From assembly GCA_021325255.1 (NCBI GenBank), contig JAJPHP010000058.1:62001-126000 (forward strand): a DNA stretch of 64,000 bases. Reading direction: 5' to 3'. The DNA comes from Nitrososphaerota archaeon. Lineage in GTDB: Archaea; Thermoproteota; Nitrososphaeria; Nitrososphaerales; CADDZS01. The notes below the pieces were generated by a model. It did not search any database and had not been told where the DNA came from. It saw nothing but the letters and a program-made list of their open reading frames with translations. Position 1 is the stretch's first letter. Each line of letters begins with the position of its first letter. Of the stretch, positions 43,140 through 52,305 are shown one piece after another. Both the position numbers and the translations under genes were made by a program.

Positions 43140-44366
43140 TTACAGTTGCTTTCCGCAGTTCGGGCAGAACTTTGAGGACGACTTTACCGGGGTACCGCAG
43201 TTAGGGCAGGTCTTCTCTTCGGTCGCAGCTCCGGCCGGTGCACCACAGTTAGGGCAGAACTTTGTGCTAGCCCCAAGGGGAGAGCCGCACTGGGCGCAGA
43301 ACCTCTGACCCCCGCCCGCTTGTTGTTGCTGTTGCTGCTGCTGTACTTGCTGTTGCTGTGGCTGCGCAGGGCCCTGCGTCTGGCTCGCCCCGCAATTGGG
43401 ACAGAATGCGTTATTCATGGGAATCAGCGAGCCGCACTTTACGCAAGATTTCGTGGGTTGCTGGTACATCCCCTGAGCGAACTGGCCCCCGACGGCAGAT
43501 CCTAGGCCGACTCCGGCCCCCAGACCGACCCCTAGGCCCGCGACGTTTCCCCCACTCGGGTTGCTCGCTGCGTCGACCATAGCCTGGCCGGCCTGGTACT
43601 GCATATAGTTCACGCCGAGCACCGACATTTGAGACCTTGTGTCTATTGCCTTCTGGACCTCCTCTGGGAGGCTGATTGTCAAACCGGAGATCTTGTTGAT
43701 CTCGACGCCATACTGGGCAAAGTTGTCTGGCGCCGTCGCAAGAATAACCTGCTCGATGTTTGTCAGGTTCGAGGCAAGATCCGTGACCTTCATTCCCTGG
43801 GCTTTCATCTTGCCGAGGGCGTTATAGAGTAAGATGACGAGCTGCTCCCTGAGCCTTGCCTCGACCGCCTCTGAAGTCTCTAGGCTGAAAGTGCCGACGA
43901 ACTGGTTGATGAAGTTCTCAGGCGAGGAGACGCGCCACCTATACTCTCCGAAGACCCTGAGGTTGACTATCCCAAAGGTGGGATCGGTGAACTGGTATGG
44001 CTGCGTGCTGCCAAACTTGCCGTCCATGTACCTCTTCTGCAGGTAGTAGACCTCCGCCTGCTGCTGCACTCCGGTGAAGAACTTTAGTAGCCCTCCCACG
44101 ATTGGCGCGTTGAAATCAGTTAGAGCGTATCTGTTCGGTTGATCAAAGTACGTGAGGACCTTCCCGTCTCTGTAGAATACCGCGATCTCGTCCTCTCTGA
44201 CGACAATGTTGTCGTTCAGTCTGATAAGGCGGGGAACCTTCCACATGACGTTCCCCTCCTTGAACTGGTCATCCCAGGCTATAGTAACTGAGCCGAAAAC
44301 GCTTCCGCCGGATCCGGGGATCGGCGTATTCGTAGTGTCTCCGGCGCTGCCTTTCTTTCGAAACAT
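43140..44366 (-). CDS. SPFH-domain protein with C-terminal zinc ribbons (YdjI/virion-core-like)
   Basis: A 408-residue protein. The N-terminal part is an SPFH/band-7-like domain of the YdjI type (DDQFKEGNVMWKVPRLIRLN, VREDEIAVFYRDGKVLTYF, FGEYRWRVSSPENFINQFVG, EARLREQLVILLYNALGKM). A Gly-rich hinge and three zinc ribbons follow (CVKCGS..CPNCGA, CAQCGS..CPNCGA, CPNCGT..CPNCGK), with a polyglutamine tract between the first and second. SPFH proteins form membrane ring scaffolds. It lies 51 nt after a coiled-coil protein gene and 30 nt before a second zinc-ribbon gene, one operon on the minus strand. Confidence 0.82.
   Translation of the reverse strand: MFRKKGSAGDTTNTPIPGSGGSVFGSVTIAWDDQFKEGNVMWKVPRLIRLNDNIVVREDEIAVFYRDGKVLTYFDQPNRYALTDFNAPIVGGLLKFFTGVQQQAEVYYLQKRYMDGKFGSTQPYQFTDPTFGIVNLRVFGEYRWRVSSPENFINQFVGTFSLETSEAVEARLREQLVILLYNALGKMKAQGMKVTDLASNLTNIEQVILATAPDNFAQYGVEINKISGLTISLPEEVQKAIDTRSQMSVLGVNYMQYQAGQAMVDAASNPSGGNVAGLGVGLGAGVGLGSAVGGQFAQGMYQQPTKSCVKCGSLIPMNNAFCPNCGASQTQGPAQPQQQQVQQQQQQQQAGGGQRFCAQCGSPLGASTKFCPNCGAPAGAATEEKTCPNCGTPVKSSSKFCPNCGKQL
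43320..43368. repeat. CAG/CTG-type triplet repeat encoding polyglutamine
   Basis: Near-perfect trinucleotide repeats (TTG and CTG on the plus strand) encode a Gln-rich linker with runs of up to eight Gln in the SPFH protein. Such tracts are prone to length change. Confidence 0.7.
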
Positions 44367-44416
44367 TGTTTCTGTTTCTCTTCCTTCTCTTTGATTTTCT
44401 TTATCTCACAGCCATA

Positions 44417-44962
44417 CTACGTTATGAGTATGTTCTGAATCGCTTCGATTCTGACTGCCCATTTCTTCTTGACATCCATAAGAGAGTTCGATATCGACGA
44501 AAGCTGCGGGGTGATTGACGCGGGCGACGTAGAGTCGTACACCAACTTGCCAGGCGAAGTCGAGTCGAGCAGCTGAACGGATGCGCTCACAAAGTCATAA
44601 TCGTAGTTGTAGAGTTTGTTCAACTTTGCCTCGTCCATCTGGATCGATGCCGCAAAGCCGGAATATCCCTGCTGGGCGTGCCTCACCTCTCCGCTGAACT
44701 GCTGGAACTGGGAAATGAGAGAGCCAACCGAGGTAAGATTCGTGAAATCGCCGCTCGCGGCCATCTGCTTTCGCAGTGCTTCAAGATTCGCCTTTGCCTG
44801 ATCGAGCTTGTCCGCCACCTGATTTCTCAGGAGGTCGTCTGAGACCCTAATGTCCTCGAGTTTCCTGTACGTGCGAAGACCTGGAACCAAGAGTTCGAGC
44901 TTCTTTGCTATCCCTCGGTTCGCATCAACCTGCTGTCTGATATCGGGATTTTCTGATGACAT
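44417..44962 (-). CDS. Coiled-coil protein of the SPFH cluster
   Basis: A 181-residue helical protein with a heptad-like middle (LLRNQVADKLDQAKANLEAL, then a second helix around SQFQQFSGEVRHAQQGY) and a C-terminal helix (SLMDVKKKWAVRIEAIQNIL). It resembles LemA-like helical bundles only loosely. It is the first gene of a three-gene minus-strand cluster with the SPFH and zinc-ribbon proteins, so it probably acts with them at the membrane. No signal peptide is seen. Confidence 0.6.
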   Translation of the reverse strand: MSSENPDIRQQVDANRGIAKKLELLVPGLRTYRKLEDIRVSDDLLRNQVADKLDQAKANLEALRKQMAASGDFTNLTSVGSLISQFQQFSGEVRHAQQGYSGFAASIQMDEAKLNKLYNYDYDFVSASVQLLDSTSPGKLVYDSTSPASITPQLSSISNSLMDVKKKWAVRIEAIQNILIT

Positions 44963-45240
44963 TTCTTATGGATCGGAACTTCCAAATGTTGCTGCGCCCT
45001 CTATAAACTCGCACGCTGTACCTTCCACCACATACAAGTCGCGAGAAGACGGACGCTTACTTCTGATACCAACAGAGGAAGCGCACTCTTTGGGATTTAC
45101 ATCTTTCTGCTTTCCGAGAAGGCCTGAGAGGTGGTAGCAGTTCCGGAGAAGTGCAAGGAAGACCTAGGATAAGAATGAGGAGGCCCTGTGATTGAGGGCT
45201 GCGAAAAACAGGTCCTGCCAACAAAGAGGGCTGTATGTCT

Positions 45241-45687
45241 CTAGATGATTACGGTCAACATGTAAGTGAAGATGTACGCCGGTATTATCGTGTAGACCCA
45301 CTCGTGGTGCAGGATGACGTCTCTCCTGATCTTCGGCCAGAACTTGTCGCCGATAAAGTCAAGCGTAATCGCGCCGATAACAATCAGACCGACTGTCGCC
45401 AAGTTAAACCACAGTGAGTGCCAGACGAGCTGGACATACCCCATGAGAAACAGACCTATGATAATCCCATAGGCGCTGGGAACAATCAGGTAAATGCAAG
45501 AGTGATGGATTCTCTTTCCCTTGATGTAGAAGGGCTTGGCAAAACCTCGATGAAACATTGCCGTCCCTAGTTTATCTGCGAGGAATGTGAAAAACAGCAG
45601 TACCCCGAGCCCGATTACCACTCCCTCGAAGAACAGGAGTGGGTTGAAGAGGTGCGGTGGCACCGGCTTGCCGAACTGGATGCTCAT
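45241..45687 (-). CDS. Four-helix membrane protein with His-rich loops
   Basis: A 148-residue membrane protein with four hydrophobic helices: GVVIGLGVLLFFTFLADKLG, YLIVPSAYGIIIGLFLMGYV, WFNLATVGLIVIGAITLDFI and WVYTIIPAYIFTYMLTVII. A GKRIHHS motif lies before helix 2 and VILHHEW before helix 4. The paired histidines on the same side could bind metal. A GTTTACC word lies about 24 nt before the ATG. No family recognised with confidence. Confidence 0.6.
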   Translation of the reverse strand: MSIQFGKPVPPHLFNPLLFFEGVVIGLGVLLFFTFLADKLGTAMFHRGFAKPFYIKGKRIHHSCIYLIVPSAYGIIIGLFLMGYVQLVWHSLWFNLATVGLIVIGAITLDFIGDKFWPKIRRDVILHHEWVYTIIPAYIFTYMLTVII

Positions 45688-45898
45688 ATTCAGGCATAGG
45701 TGGTAAACCAGTTGGGTATTTTAGTTATACTCCCCGCAACCTCATGGTGGGTACCCAGCAGGTAGCTTCGGATGAGAAGCGAAACCACAATTTGAAGTGA
45801 AGAATCCTTGGAATTGGGGCTCGAAGATAACAGGAGTCTCATTAGTCTTACTTCCAAGCAACAGCAGATCTCAGGTTGTCCTGCCCCTGAAGCGTTGA

Positions 45899-46666
45899 CT
45901 ACTCTCTCAGTCCCGACAGAAGCTCGGGCAGTATCTCGGAGCAATCGCCGAGGATGCTCAGGTCCGCAATTTTGTCTGTCAGTTCCGTGGGCTCCTGGTT
46001 TATCTCGAGCAACTTTGCCCCGGACCTCTTTGCGATTCTCGGAAAAATAGATGCAGGATAAACGGACGCGGTCGTACCTACGACAAGGACCGACCTGCAA
46101 TTTGTCACGGCTTGAGAGGCAAGCTCCATGCTCAGCGAATTCAACTGCTCACCGAATAGCACGACATCGGGTTTCAGCGGACGATTACATTCGCTGCAAA
46201 GGGGAGGGTCTCCAATCTTTTCTGCGATCTCTTCGGCCCACAATGTGGGGTATTTCCTGCCGCAATCAATACACACGCACTGGTTTGCGTTTCCATGGAG
46301 TTCAACGACTCTAGTTGACTTTGCCTTCTGGTGTAGTCCGTCTGTATTCTGGGTGATTATCTCGCGCAGCAGTCCCATCTGCTGTAGATCCGTCAGCGCA
46401 GTATGAGCGGGGTTAGGGCTTGCCTTCAGCGGGTCAAAACCGGCATTCTTCTTCCTTTCAAGACGCCTCGCCCAGTACCTCTTCGGATCGGAGAGGAAGA
46501 CATCTATGGTAAAATCCCTCGGGTCGAACCTTTTCCATAGCCCGTTTGGCCCTCTGTAATCCGGTATGCCGCTCGCTGTGGAAATTCCAGCTCCGGTGAA
46601 AGCCACGACGTACCCCTCCCTGATGATTGAGCTGGCGCGTTCCACGAGATCTGTTTGACTCTGCAA
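45899..46666 (-). CDS. Sir2-family NAD-dependent protein deacylase
   Basis: The 255-residue sirtuin has the NAD-binding motif [15 protein letters not shown] (residues about 25-39), catalytic NTDGLH with V-E-L-H-G-N, and four zinc cysteines in C-x2-C (CIDCGRK) and C-x2-C (CSECNRP). The C-terminal [17 protein letters not shown] and [12 protein letters not shown] strands complete the Rossmann fold. In archaea such enzymes deacetylate chromatin proteins such as Alba. The start is TTG. It is divergent from the MaoC gene across 239 nt, where a TTTAAGA box lies on its side. Confidence 0.9.
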   Translation of the reverse strand: MQSQTDLVERASSIIREGYVVAFTGAGISTASGIPDYRGPNGLWKRFDPRDFTIDVFLSDPKRYWARRLERKKNAGFDPLKASPNPAHTALTDLQQMGLLREIITQNTDGLHQKAKSTRVVELHGNANQCVCIDCGRKYPTLWAEEIAEKIGDPPLCSECNRPLKPDVVLFGEQLNSLSMELASQAVTNCRSVLVVGTTASVYPASIFPRIAKRSGAKLLEINQEPTELTDKIADLSILGDCSEILPELLSGLRE

Positions 46667-46905
46667 TTTGCTTAGGTCAACGGCTCTGGAGATTGTAGTC
46701 TTTTCAAATCTTAAACTTTCTTCAGTTCAGAAAGAGGGAGGAGAGGACGAACGAACTCTAGCCAAGGATGTGGATATCGTTTGTATGAAGCTACGGTTCC
46801 AAACCAAAACAAAAACTCTAAAGGTCGCTTGGGGGTGAGCGAGGAAAAAGACGGAGACCTACCAGAAGAGGAAAAAAACTAGCTGGAGCGTGTTAGTCTG
46901 CGCAA

Positions 46906-47349
46906 TTGTTCTTCGAAGAGTTCACTATCGGCAAGAGGTTTGAGTCGGAGGCGCGGGTCGTGCGCCAAGAGGATATCGTAGAGTTTGCCGAACTGACGGG
47001 AGACTTGAATCCGCTGCACGTCGACGACAAGTACGCGAGCAAGACAATCTTCGGAAGGACGATCGCGCACGGCCTGTTCACTCTGGGGATCGCTCTCGGG
47101 CAGTGGTACTCGGAAAATCTGACGCGGGACTCGATAGTCGCCTTTGTTGGGCTGAACAACCTCTCGTTCTTGGCTCCAGTTTATCCTGGAGACATGATTA
47201 GGCTCAGGAGCGAGGTTCTCACAGCAAGAGTCTCGAATTCTAGGCCTGGCGTTGGAATTGTCACGTTCAAAGATCAGATGGTGAATCAAAATGAAGTAGT
47301 GGTGCTCAAGTTCGAACGCTCCCTCATGCTGAGGATGAAGAACGCGTAA
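46906..47349 (+). CDS. MaoC-like (R)-specific enoyl-CoA hydratase
   Basis: A 147-residue hot-dog-fold protein with the hydratase-2 motif: DLNPLHVDDKYASKTIFGRTIAHG, in which the Asp (GDLNPLHVD) and His (PLH) are catalytic. The strands LSFLAPVYPGDMIRL and VVVLKFERSLML finish the fold. It hydrates trans-2-enoyl-CoA in fatty acid or hydroxyalkanoate metabolism. The start is TTG. It is monocistronic and convergent with a GNAT gene; a TTTTTT run at 47366-47371 after the stop may end transcription. Confidence 0.87.
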   Translation: MFFEEFTIGKRFESEARVVRQEDIVEFAELTGDLNPLHVDDKYASKTIFGRTIAHGLFTLGIALGQWYSENLTRDSIVAFVGLNNLSFLAPVYPGDMIRLRSEVLTARVSNSRPGVGIVTFKDQMVNQNEVVVLKFERSLMLRMKNA

Positions 47350-47398
47350 TGACTTTCGTTATGCCTTTTTTCCCAAGAGCGCCAATCCAACCGGATCG

Positions 47399-47947
47399 TC
47401 AATACGATTTTGCGTAGACGTTGGTCAGCGACCTAAATCCAAGCTTCGTGTAGAACTTTTTCGCAATCTCGTTCTGGCTTGGAAACTCTGCTGTTATCAG
47501 CACCGCGCCCTTTGCCTTCAAGGCGTCTACCATCGAAGCGAGTAGCTTGTTGCCCAGGTCTCCGCGCCGAAATTCTGGAAGTATGTAGAACTCTACTATG
47601 GCTCCTTCCTTCCTCGGTTCGTAAAAGACCCTGTCGATCAAGTCTGCCTTTACCACACCGACCACCTTGTCAATTTCTTCCTGCACTGCTACCAGGACCA
47701 CGGAGTCCTTGTTGCTCATTGCGCTCTTTATGCTGGACCTTGCTTCCGCTTCCAGGTTCGACGAAGTCTTGAGCAGCGGGTCAAATTCACCGTTCAGCCT
47801 CTTGAGCCTCCCGATCAGCTCGCCCGCGCTCTCCTCTTCCCCCCTCTTTATCTCCCGAATTATCACTCCGGGCTTTTTTCTCCCTTCATCGGCCTTTTGC
47901 CTTCTTGCACTCTCGTTTGTACTTTCAATGCTGCTTTTCTTCGACAT
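47399..47947 (-). CDS. GNAT-family N-acetyltransferase
   Basis: A 182-residue protein. After a charged N-terminal extension of about 30 residues comes the GNAT fold: IREIKRGEEESAGELIGRL, VVGVVKADLIDRVF, VEFYILPEFRRGDLGNKLLA (motif A, with R-R-G-D-L-G for acetyl-CoA) and IAKKFYTKLGFRSLTNVY (motif B). It acetylates a protein N-terminus, Lys or small amine; the target is not predictable. It lies 67 nt upstream of the malic enzyme gene stop, both on the minus strand, without evident coupling. Confidence 0.82.
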   Translation of the reverse strand: MSKKSSIESTNESARRQKADEGRKKPGVIIREIKRGEEESAGELIGRLKRLNGEFDPLLKTSSNLEAEARSSIKSAMSNKDSVVLVAVQEEIDKVVGVVKADLIDRVFYEPRKEGAIVEFYILPEFRRGDLGNKLLASMVDALKAKGAVLITAEFPSQNEIAKKFYTKLGFRSLTNVYAKSY

Positions 47948-48014
47948 AACCTAGAGCTCATCCGTTCCTCTTTGATTCTTTACTCAACTAATCCACAATA
48001 ATTGAAATGTTCGG

Positions 48015-49460
48015 CTACTTTGCGTCTAGTCGTACCCCTGACATTGGCGCGATCAATTTGGAAGCTTGCAGTTTGGCTATCGTCTTCTGCGACTGCTCTA
48101 TGACGACCCTTGCCCTTTCCCTGAGTTGCCTTTGGGTCATGCTTTTTCGTGCGATGCCCAGCTGTATGCACTTTTCTCCAACGGCCGAGGCGACAAGTGG
48201 GTAAATTTCTCGATCCATCATCGTGGGCAGGATATGTTCGTCGTCGAGTGTGTGACCGCGCTTTGAAAAGTCTGCTAGTTCCTGGGCCGCAGATATTATC
48301 GCCTCGTCTGGAATTGCCTTGGACCTCACGTCTAGGACGCCACGTATGACGGAGGGAAAGATCAGGCTGTTGTTAACCTGATTCGGAAAATCCGACCTTC
48401 CAGTCGCAACAATCCTCACTCCGGCCTCCCTGGCGTCTTTCGGCCAGATCTCGGGCACCGGATTTGAGAGAGCGAATAGAATTGAATCCTTGTTCATCTT
48501 CTTCAGCGTCGAAGGTGCGATAACGTCTGGACCGGGTTTGGACGCGGCAATCAGTGCATCGGCGCCCTTGACCGCCACGTCAAGGTCACCTGCGAGTTTT
48601 TCATCGTTTGTCTTTAGGGCAAGTTCGTATTTCCATTTGTTCTGGAGCATCAACTGGTCCATGTCCTGCCTCTCGGGATTGAGGATTCCCTTGGAATCGA
48701 CGAGTACGAGCTGTCCCGCAGGGAGGCCGGCAGATATCACCAACCTGGCGGCCGCGATATTTGCAGCTCCCGCACCAAGAAGAACTATCCGAGAGTCCTT
48801 CAGTTTCCTCTCGGTGAGATACAGCGAGTTCAGGAGCCCTGCGAGGATGACCCCCGCGGTGCCTTGCTGGTCGTCATGCCAAACTGGGATTGTCAGCTTT
48901 TCCCTTAGGCTATCGAGAATTTGGAAGCACTTTGGAGATGCAATGTCTTCAAGGTGAATTGCCCCGAACGCGGGCTCAATCTGCGTGGCAAACCTGATCA
49001 TTTCTTCCGGCCCGTGAGCGCTCACAGGAACGGGAACGGCGTCGACCCCTCCGAGATACTTGTAGATTAGGGCCTTGCCTTCCATCACCGGCAGGCTAGC
49101 CTCGGGACCGATGTCACCGAGACCCAGCACGCGTGAGCCGTCGGTGAGGATGCAGAGCATATTCCAGCGATTCGTATACTCAAATGAGAGATCCGGGTTT
49201 TTTGCTACCTCAAGGCTGACCGCGGCGACCCCCGGAGTATACCATATTGAAAAATCGTTCAGGCTCGTCACAGGAACTTTTGGGATTATCTGGACCTTGC
49301 CCTCGTAGTACTTGGAATATGTAAGGGCAAGTTGTGACGGATCCGCGATCTTCGTGCCCTTCCTTTGAGCAGTTCTCTTCCTTGAAGTAGTACGCATTTC
49401 CTTTTTGCTATTCTTACTACGAGCCATTGTAGGTTTGTGCTTATCCTTGGTCTTACTCAA
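48015..49460 (-). CDS. Malic enzyme, NAD(P)-dependent
   Basis: A 481-residue oxidative decarboxylase of malate to pyruvate. Key segments are FSIWYTPGVAAVS, LTDGSRVLGLGDIGPEASLPVMEGKALIYK (catalytic Lys), HLEDIASPKCF (metal-binding acid), HDDQQGTA, the dinucleotide motif LLGAGAANIAAARL and the late ALSNPVPEIWP. The fused phosphotransacetylase domain of bacterial MaeB is absent. A Lys/Arg-rich N-terminal extension of about 36 residues precedes the conserved part. The start is TTG, and in-frame ATGs at codons 12 and 22 could be the real start. It links C4 and C3 metabolism and may supply NADPH. Confidence 0.9.
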   Translation of the reverse strand: MSKTKDKHKPTMARSKNSKKEMRTTSRKRTAQRKGTKIADPSQLALTYSKYYEGKVQIIPKVPVTSLNDFSIWYTPGVAAVSLEVAKNPDLSFEYTNRWNMLCILTDGSRVLGLGDIGPEASLPVMEGKALIYKYLGGVDAVPVPVSAHGPEEMIRFATQIEPAFGAIHLEDIASPKCFQILDSLREKLTIPVWHDDQQGTAGVILAGLLNSLYLTERKLKDSRIVLLGAGAANIAAARLVISAGLPAGQLVLVDSKGILNPERQDMDQLMLQNKWKYELALKTNDEKLAGDLDVAVKGADALIAASKPGPDVIAPSTLKKMNKDSILFALSNPVPEIWPKDAREAGVRIVATGRSDFPNQVNNSLIFPSVIRGVLDVRSKAIPDEAIISAAQELADFSKRGHTLDDEHILPTMMDREIYPLVASAVGEKCIQLGIARKSMTQRQLRERARVVIEQSQKTIAKLQASKLIAPMSGVRLDAK

Positions 49461-49741
49461 ATCGAGCTTTTTCCTGCCGTGCGAGAATATGGAATACTAA
49501 ATTATCAAAAAAGGAAAGTTGTGAAAATCGTTCTCTACCTAAAGACGTGTTTCTTTTCTTCACTTACAGTCGAAAGGTAATCGTAATGCATAGCTGAGGC
49601 TCGTGCGCCGATAATGCAATCGCTACATAAAGCGAAAGGTCGCTTGATTACTTTTTGCGCTCGTTACTGTATTTAACTTAATCAGCTGACTAAGCTGATC
49701 GTCGAACAGCACTCGCCCCTATTCGAAATTCGCAAAGACGC

Positions 49742-50971
49742 TCAGCCCACAACTTTCTTGTTGCTCTGAATCTCATACGCTCTCTGCAAACCCGGTGAGA
49801 GGAGAAAAAAGCCACACCCTACAAAGATTGAGAAAAAAGCGATTAAGATCCATGCGAGTCTCGGATCAAATGAAAGTAGGCTGAAACTCAGCGGACCCAC
49901 GAATGAAGCAATTGACCTACCAGCATTCGTGAATGCGAGATAGTACCCTTGGTAGGTGCCTCTGTTCCCCACTTTTGAGAAGTAAGCCATGACAGTCTGC
50001 GAGGGGACCGACTGTAGTATCTCGGCTAGAGTGATTATTCCCATTGCCACTTCCATCTCTAGGAATGTGGTTGAAGAAGAGGCTACTACAAATGCAAGCG
50101 ATGCGAACGCGGAGGAAAAAATCAACGGGGTGATCAATCTCTGCGTCCTTTCGGTGAGCTTTGTCAGTGGTAACTGAAGAACTACTATCACGAGACCATT
50201 CGTCGCAAATAGATAGCCGATCTGCTCGTTTGAAAAGTGCAGGAAACCCGCGACGTATAGCGAGAGTGGGGTGATTTCGTAGCCGACGACTAGGAAGGAA
50301 CCCATCGTGAGTAGCAGGAATAAGAGTAATGTCCTGTCTCTCTTCCAGCTCAGCCAGCGCCTTGCGCTGAACTGAGTTACCGCCATGCCCCTCTGAGTCG
50401 AGATCAGCGGACCGCCCCTTATGCCAAACAATGCGATCACACCGACTATTGCTGAAGTTGCCGCGCTGAGTAGAAAAACGGATGAGTAATCATATTCCTG
50501 TGCAAGCACTCCTCCGATTGCTGGGCCTATCGCAAACCCAAGGTTCCCTCCGACTGTAATTATAGAGTACCCAAGTGTGATGTTTTCTCTCGTCTGACTC
50601 GCAATGATTGCCGAAGAGGCAGGCTGGGAGACCATGCGCACAAATGAAAATACAGAGTAAAGAAAGAGAATAATGGCGACGGGCGCATCCGCCTGTATTA
50701 GCTGACCCAACACGATCGCAGATAGGAGTGAAGAAACGTACCCAATCACCATCACTCTCTTCGGCCCAAGTGAATCCGTTAAGCGCCCGGCTATGAGCTG
50801 ACTTGCGAGAATGAAGAATCCAGTAACAAGGTACATCGCTCCGATAATCGACAAAGAAGTATTTCTGACAACTTCGAGATACACAGCAAGGAAAGGCATT
50901 GTTGCAGACCAGCCAAGCGAATTCAGGGTCTGCAGGGCGAAGACAACCCAAGTCTCGTTTGGAATCCTCAA
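49742..50971 (-). CDS. Major facilitator superfamily transporter
   Basis: A 409-residue permease with twelve hydrophobic segments in two halves. The loop after helix 2 has the MFS motif A (GRLTDSLGPKRVM), and a related sequence (LPLTKLTERTQRL) occurs after helix 8. It looks like a drug or metabolite exporter. The start is TTG. A 22-bp near-perfect palindrome lies 61-82 nt upstream, so the gene is likely under a dimeric repressor. The repressor is not next to it. Substrate unknown. Confidence 0.85.
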   Translation of the reverse strand: MRIPNETWVVFALQTLNSLGWSATMPFLAVYLEVVRNTSLSIIGAMYLVTGFFILASQLIAGRLTDSLGPKRVMVIGYVSSLLSAIVLGQLIQADAPVAIILFLYSVFSFVRMVSQPASSAIIASQTRENITLGYSIITVGGNLGFAIGPAIGGVLAQEYDYSSVFLLSAATSAIVGVIALFGIRGGPLISTQRGMAVTQFSARRWLSWKRDRTLLLFLLLTMGSFLVVGYEITPLSLYVAGFLHFSNEQIGYLFATNGLVIVVLQLPLTKLTERTQRLITPLIFSSAFASLAFVVASSSTTFLEMEVAMGIITLAEILQSVPSQTVMAYFSKVGNRGTYQGYYLAFTNAGRSIASFVGPLSFSLLSFDPRLAWILIAFFSIFVGCGFFLLSPGLQRAYEIQSNKKVVG

Positions 50972-51031
50972 AGCTTTACAACTTGGCCTCGCCTAACTAC
51001 GTTCCAAATTTCTCCACTCAACACCGTCGCT

Positions 51032-51053
51032 ATGTTGGAAAAGTTTCCAACAT
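51032..51053. promoter_or_regulatory. Palindromic operator upstream of the MFS gene
   Basis: ATGTTGGAAA and TTTCCAACAT are perfect 10-nt inverted arms with a 2-nt centre. The site lies about 61 nt before the transporter start, just beyond the AT-rich core promoter. Confidence 0.6.
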
Positions 51054-51060
51054 GGAGGAG

Positions 51061-51461
51061 AAATACATGTGCTGACAAATCTATTTCTCGGATTTCAAAT
51101 CAAAGTAAAGATTGGATTCAGAGGGTGTAATGTTGCATGCGGAAAAGGGGGGAGTATGAGAGTGTTGTTCTTTTCTTTTCATTTTCCGTACTGTCAGCTT
51201 ATTTCACTAGTTATCTAGGGAGACTCGCGGTGTGATGAAATTATGAATCTTTTGATATGTTTGCGAGAGAATTCCTGTGGACTATTTAGCATCACATCCT
51301 CTCCGTCCCTCGACTTTTTTGTTAAAGGCTCTCGGGATTTTGAGTCTAGTTTTTGATGGTCGCAGATGAAATATCATTATATGCGGATAGCGCGCTAGGA
51401 TCGATGCCGGAGGTTTAAAACAATGACAAGAAGAGAAAAAGTGAGGTGCATGGAGTAGAGG
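51061..51461. other. Intergenic, promoter only
   Basis: No gene is seen in these 400 nt. TTTAAAA at about 51414-51421 is the likely promoter for the small gene at 51462. A tiny 11-codon ORF (ATG at 51423) ends 3 nt before that gene and could be a leader peptide. Confidence 0.4.
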
Positions 51462-51758
51462 ATGGCCGCATCGAAGTACAAGAAGGGGGACTTGGTAATA
51501 GTCGACGACGATGGGAGGGCGACCGAGTTCGAGATAGTTTCTTCACTGCTTTCAAACAAGGAATCAAGGGTCGCCGGAGGAGAGGAATCCTGCTATGAAG
51601 CCAAAGACCTTACGACCGGCAAGCGCAGGACCATATCTGAAGATCAGATCCTGAGGCTGGCCACGCCCGTGGACAACTCCTCCGAGCTGTTTGCTCAGCA
51701 AAATCGAGGTAGGAGCGGCAGCGGCACTAGTGGTAATTTCTCGACATCGAATCGCTGA
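51462..51758 (+). CDS. Small SH3/KOW-like hypothetical protein
   Basis: A 98-residue protein with a beta-rich first half (SKYKKGDLVIVDDDGRATEFEI, SCYEAKDLTTGKRRTISEDQ) that recalls an SH3-like or KOW barrel, then a disordered Ser/Gly/Asn tail. A GAGGTGCATGGAG purine-rich stretch precedes the ATG. Function unknown. Confidence 0.6.
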   Translation: MAASKYKKGDLVIVDDDGRATEFEIVSSLLSNKESRVAGGEESCYEAKDLTTGKRRTISEDQILRLATPVDNSSELFAQQNRGRSGSGTSGNFSTSNR

Positions 51759-51813
51759 GAAGTTACACTCCCTCTTCTTTCTCTAACTTGAGACTCTCCC
51801 TCGGGTTTCCCGT

Positions 51814-52305
51814 TCAGCCATACGGAGATTGAGTTTTGCCTGTCGGCTGGTCGGGAATGTTGCGCCTTAGAATGATCTCTAGAGTGTACTTTTCTTCCCC
51901 CGGATGTTCTCCATATTCCTCTTCCGCGACTCGCTTCTCTTGCCCTTGATCGCGCTCATCGCCAGACGATTTCACTCGATCGAGTGAGCCCTGCGCATCC
52001 ATCGACTGCGGCTCTCTCTCCTTCCTGCTTCTCTTGACGCGCCCCACTGTATCTTCCTCTTGTTCTTCCTTATCACTCTCCACCCCACTGTGGCCTTTTT
52101 GGGCTCGCCCCGAGGGAGAATCGGGAGAGTAGTGTGGAGGCAAGGGGATGTAACTTTCAAGCTCGGTTCTTGCTGCGATGAAGGAGCTGGGAACTCGGAG
52201 CTCGATGAACTGCGAGGAGCCGTTTAGGAATCGCTCCAGGTCTGTTACGAGTCTCCTATCGCTGGTTTCAACCTTGATCCAGTAAATCATTTCCTTCCCT
52301 TTCAT
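51814..52305 (-). CDS. Hypothetical acidic/basic low-complexity protein
   Basis: An ordered N-terminal part (MIYWIKVETSDRRLVTDLER, SQFIELRVPSSFIAARTELE) is followed by about 70 residues of highly charged, disordered sequence rich in Glu, Lys, Arg and Ser, and ends in a short strand (KYTLEIILRRNIPDQ). The ATG at 52305 is chosen. Sequence before it reads through an AT-rich promoter-like stretch, though ATGs at 52320 and 52419 are open. Convergent with the SH3-like gene. No family recognised. Confidence 0.5.
   Translation of the reverse strand: MKGKEMIYWIKVETSDRRLVTDLERFLNGSSQFIELRVPSSFIAARTELESYIPLPPHYSPDSPSGRAQKGHSGVESDKEEQEEDTVGRVKRSRKEREPQSMDAQGSLDRVKSSGDERDQGQEKRVAEEEYGEHPGEEKYTLEIILRRNIPDQPTGKTQSPYG

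Noticed and set aside
51233..51290. GTGATGA word like a C box of a C/D guide RNA
   Set aside because: No CTGA D box at the right distance and no terminal stem.
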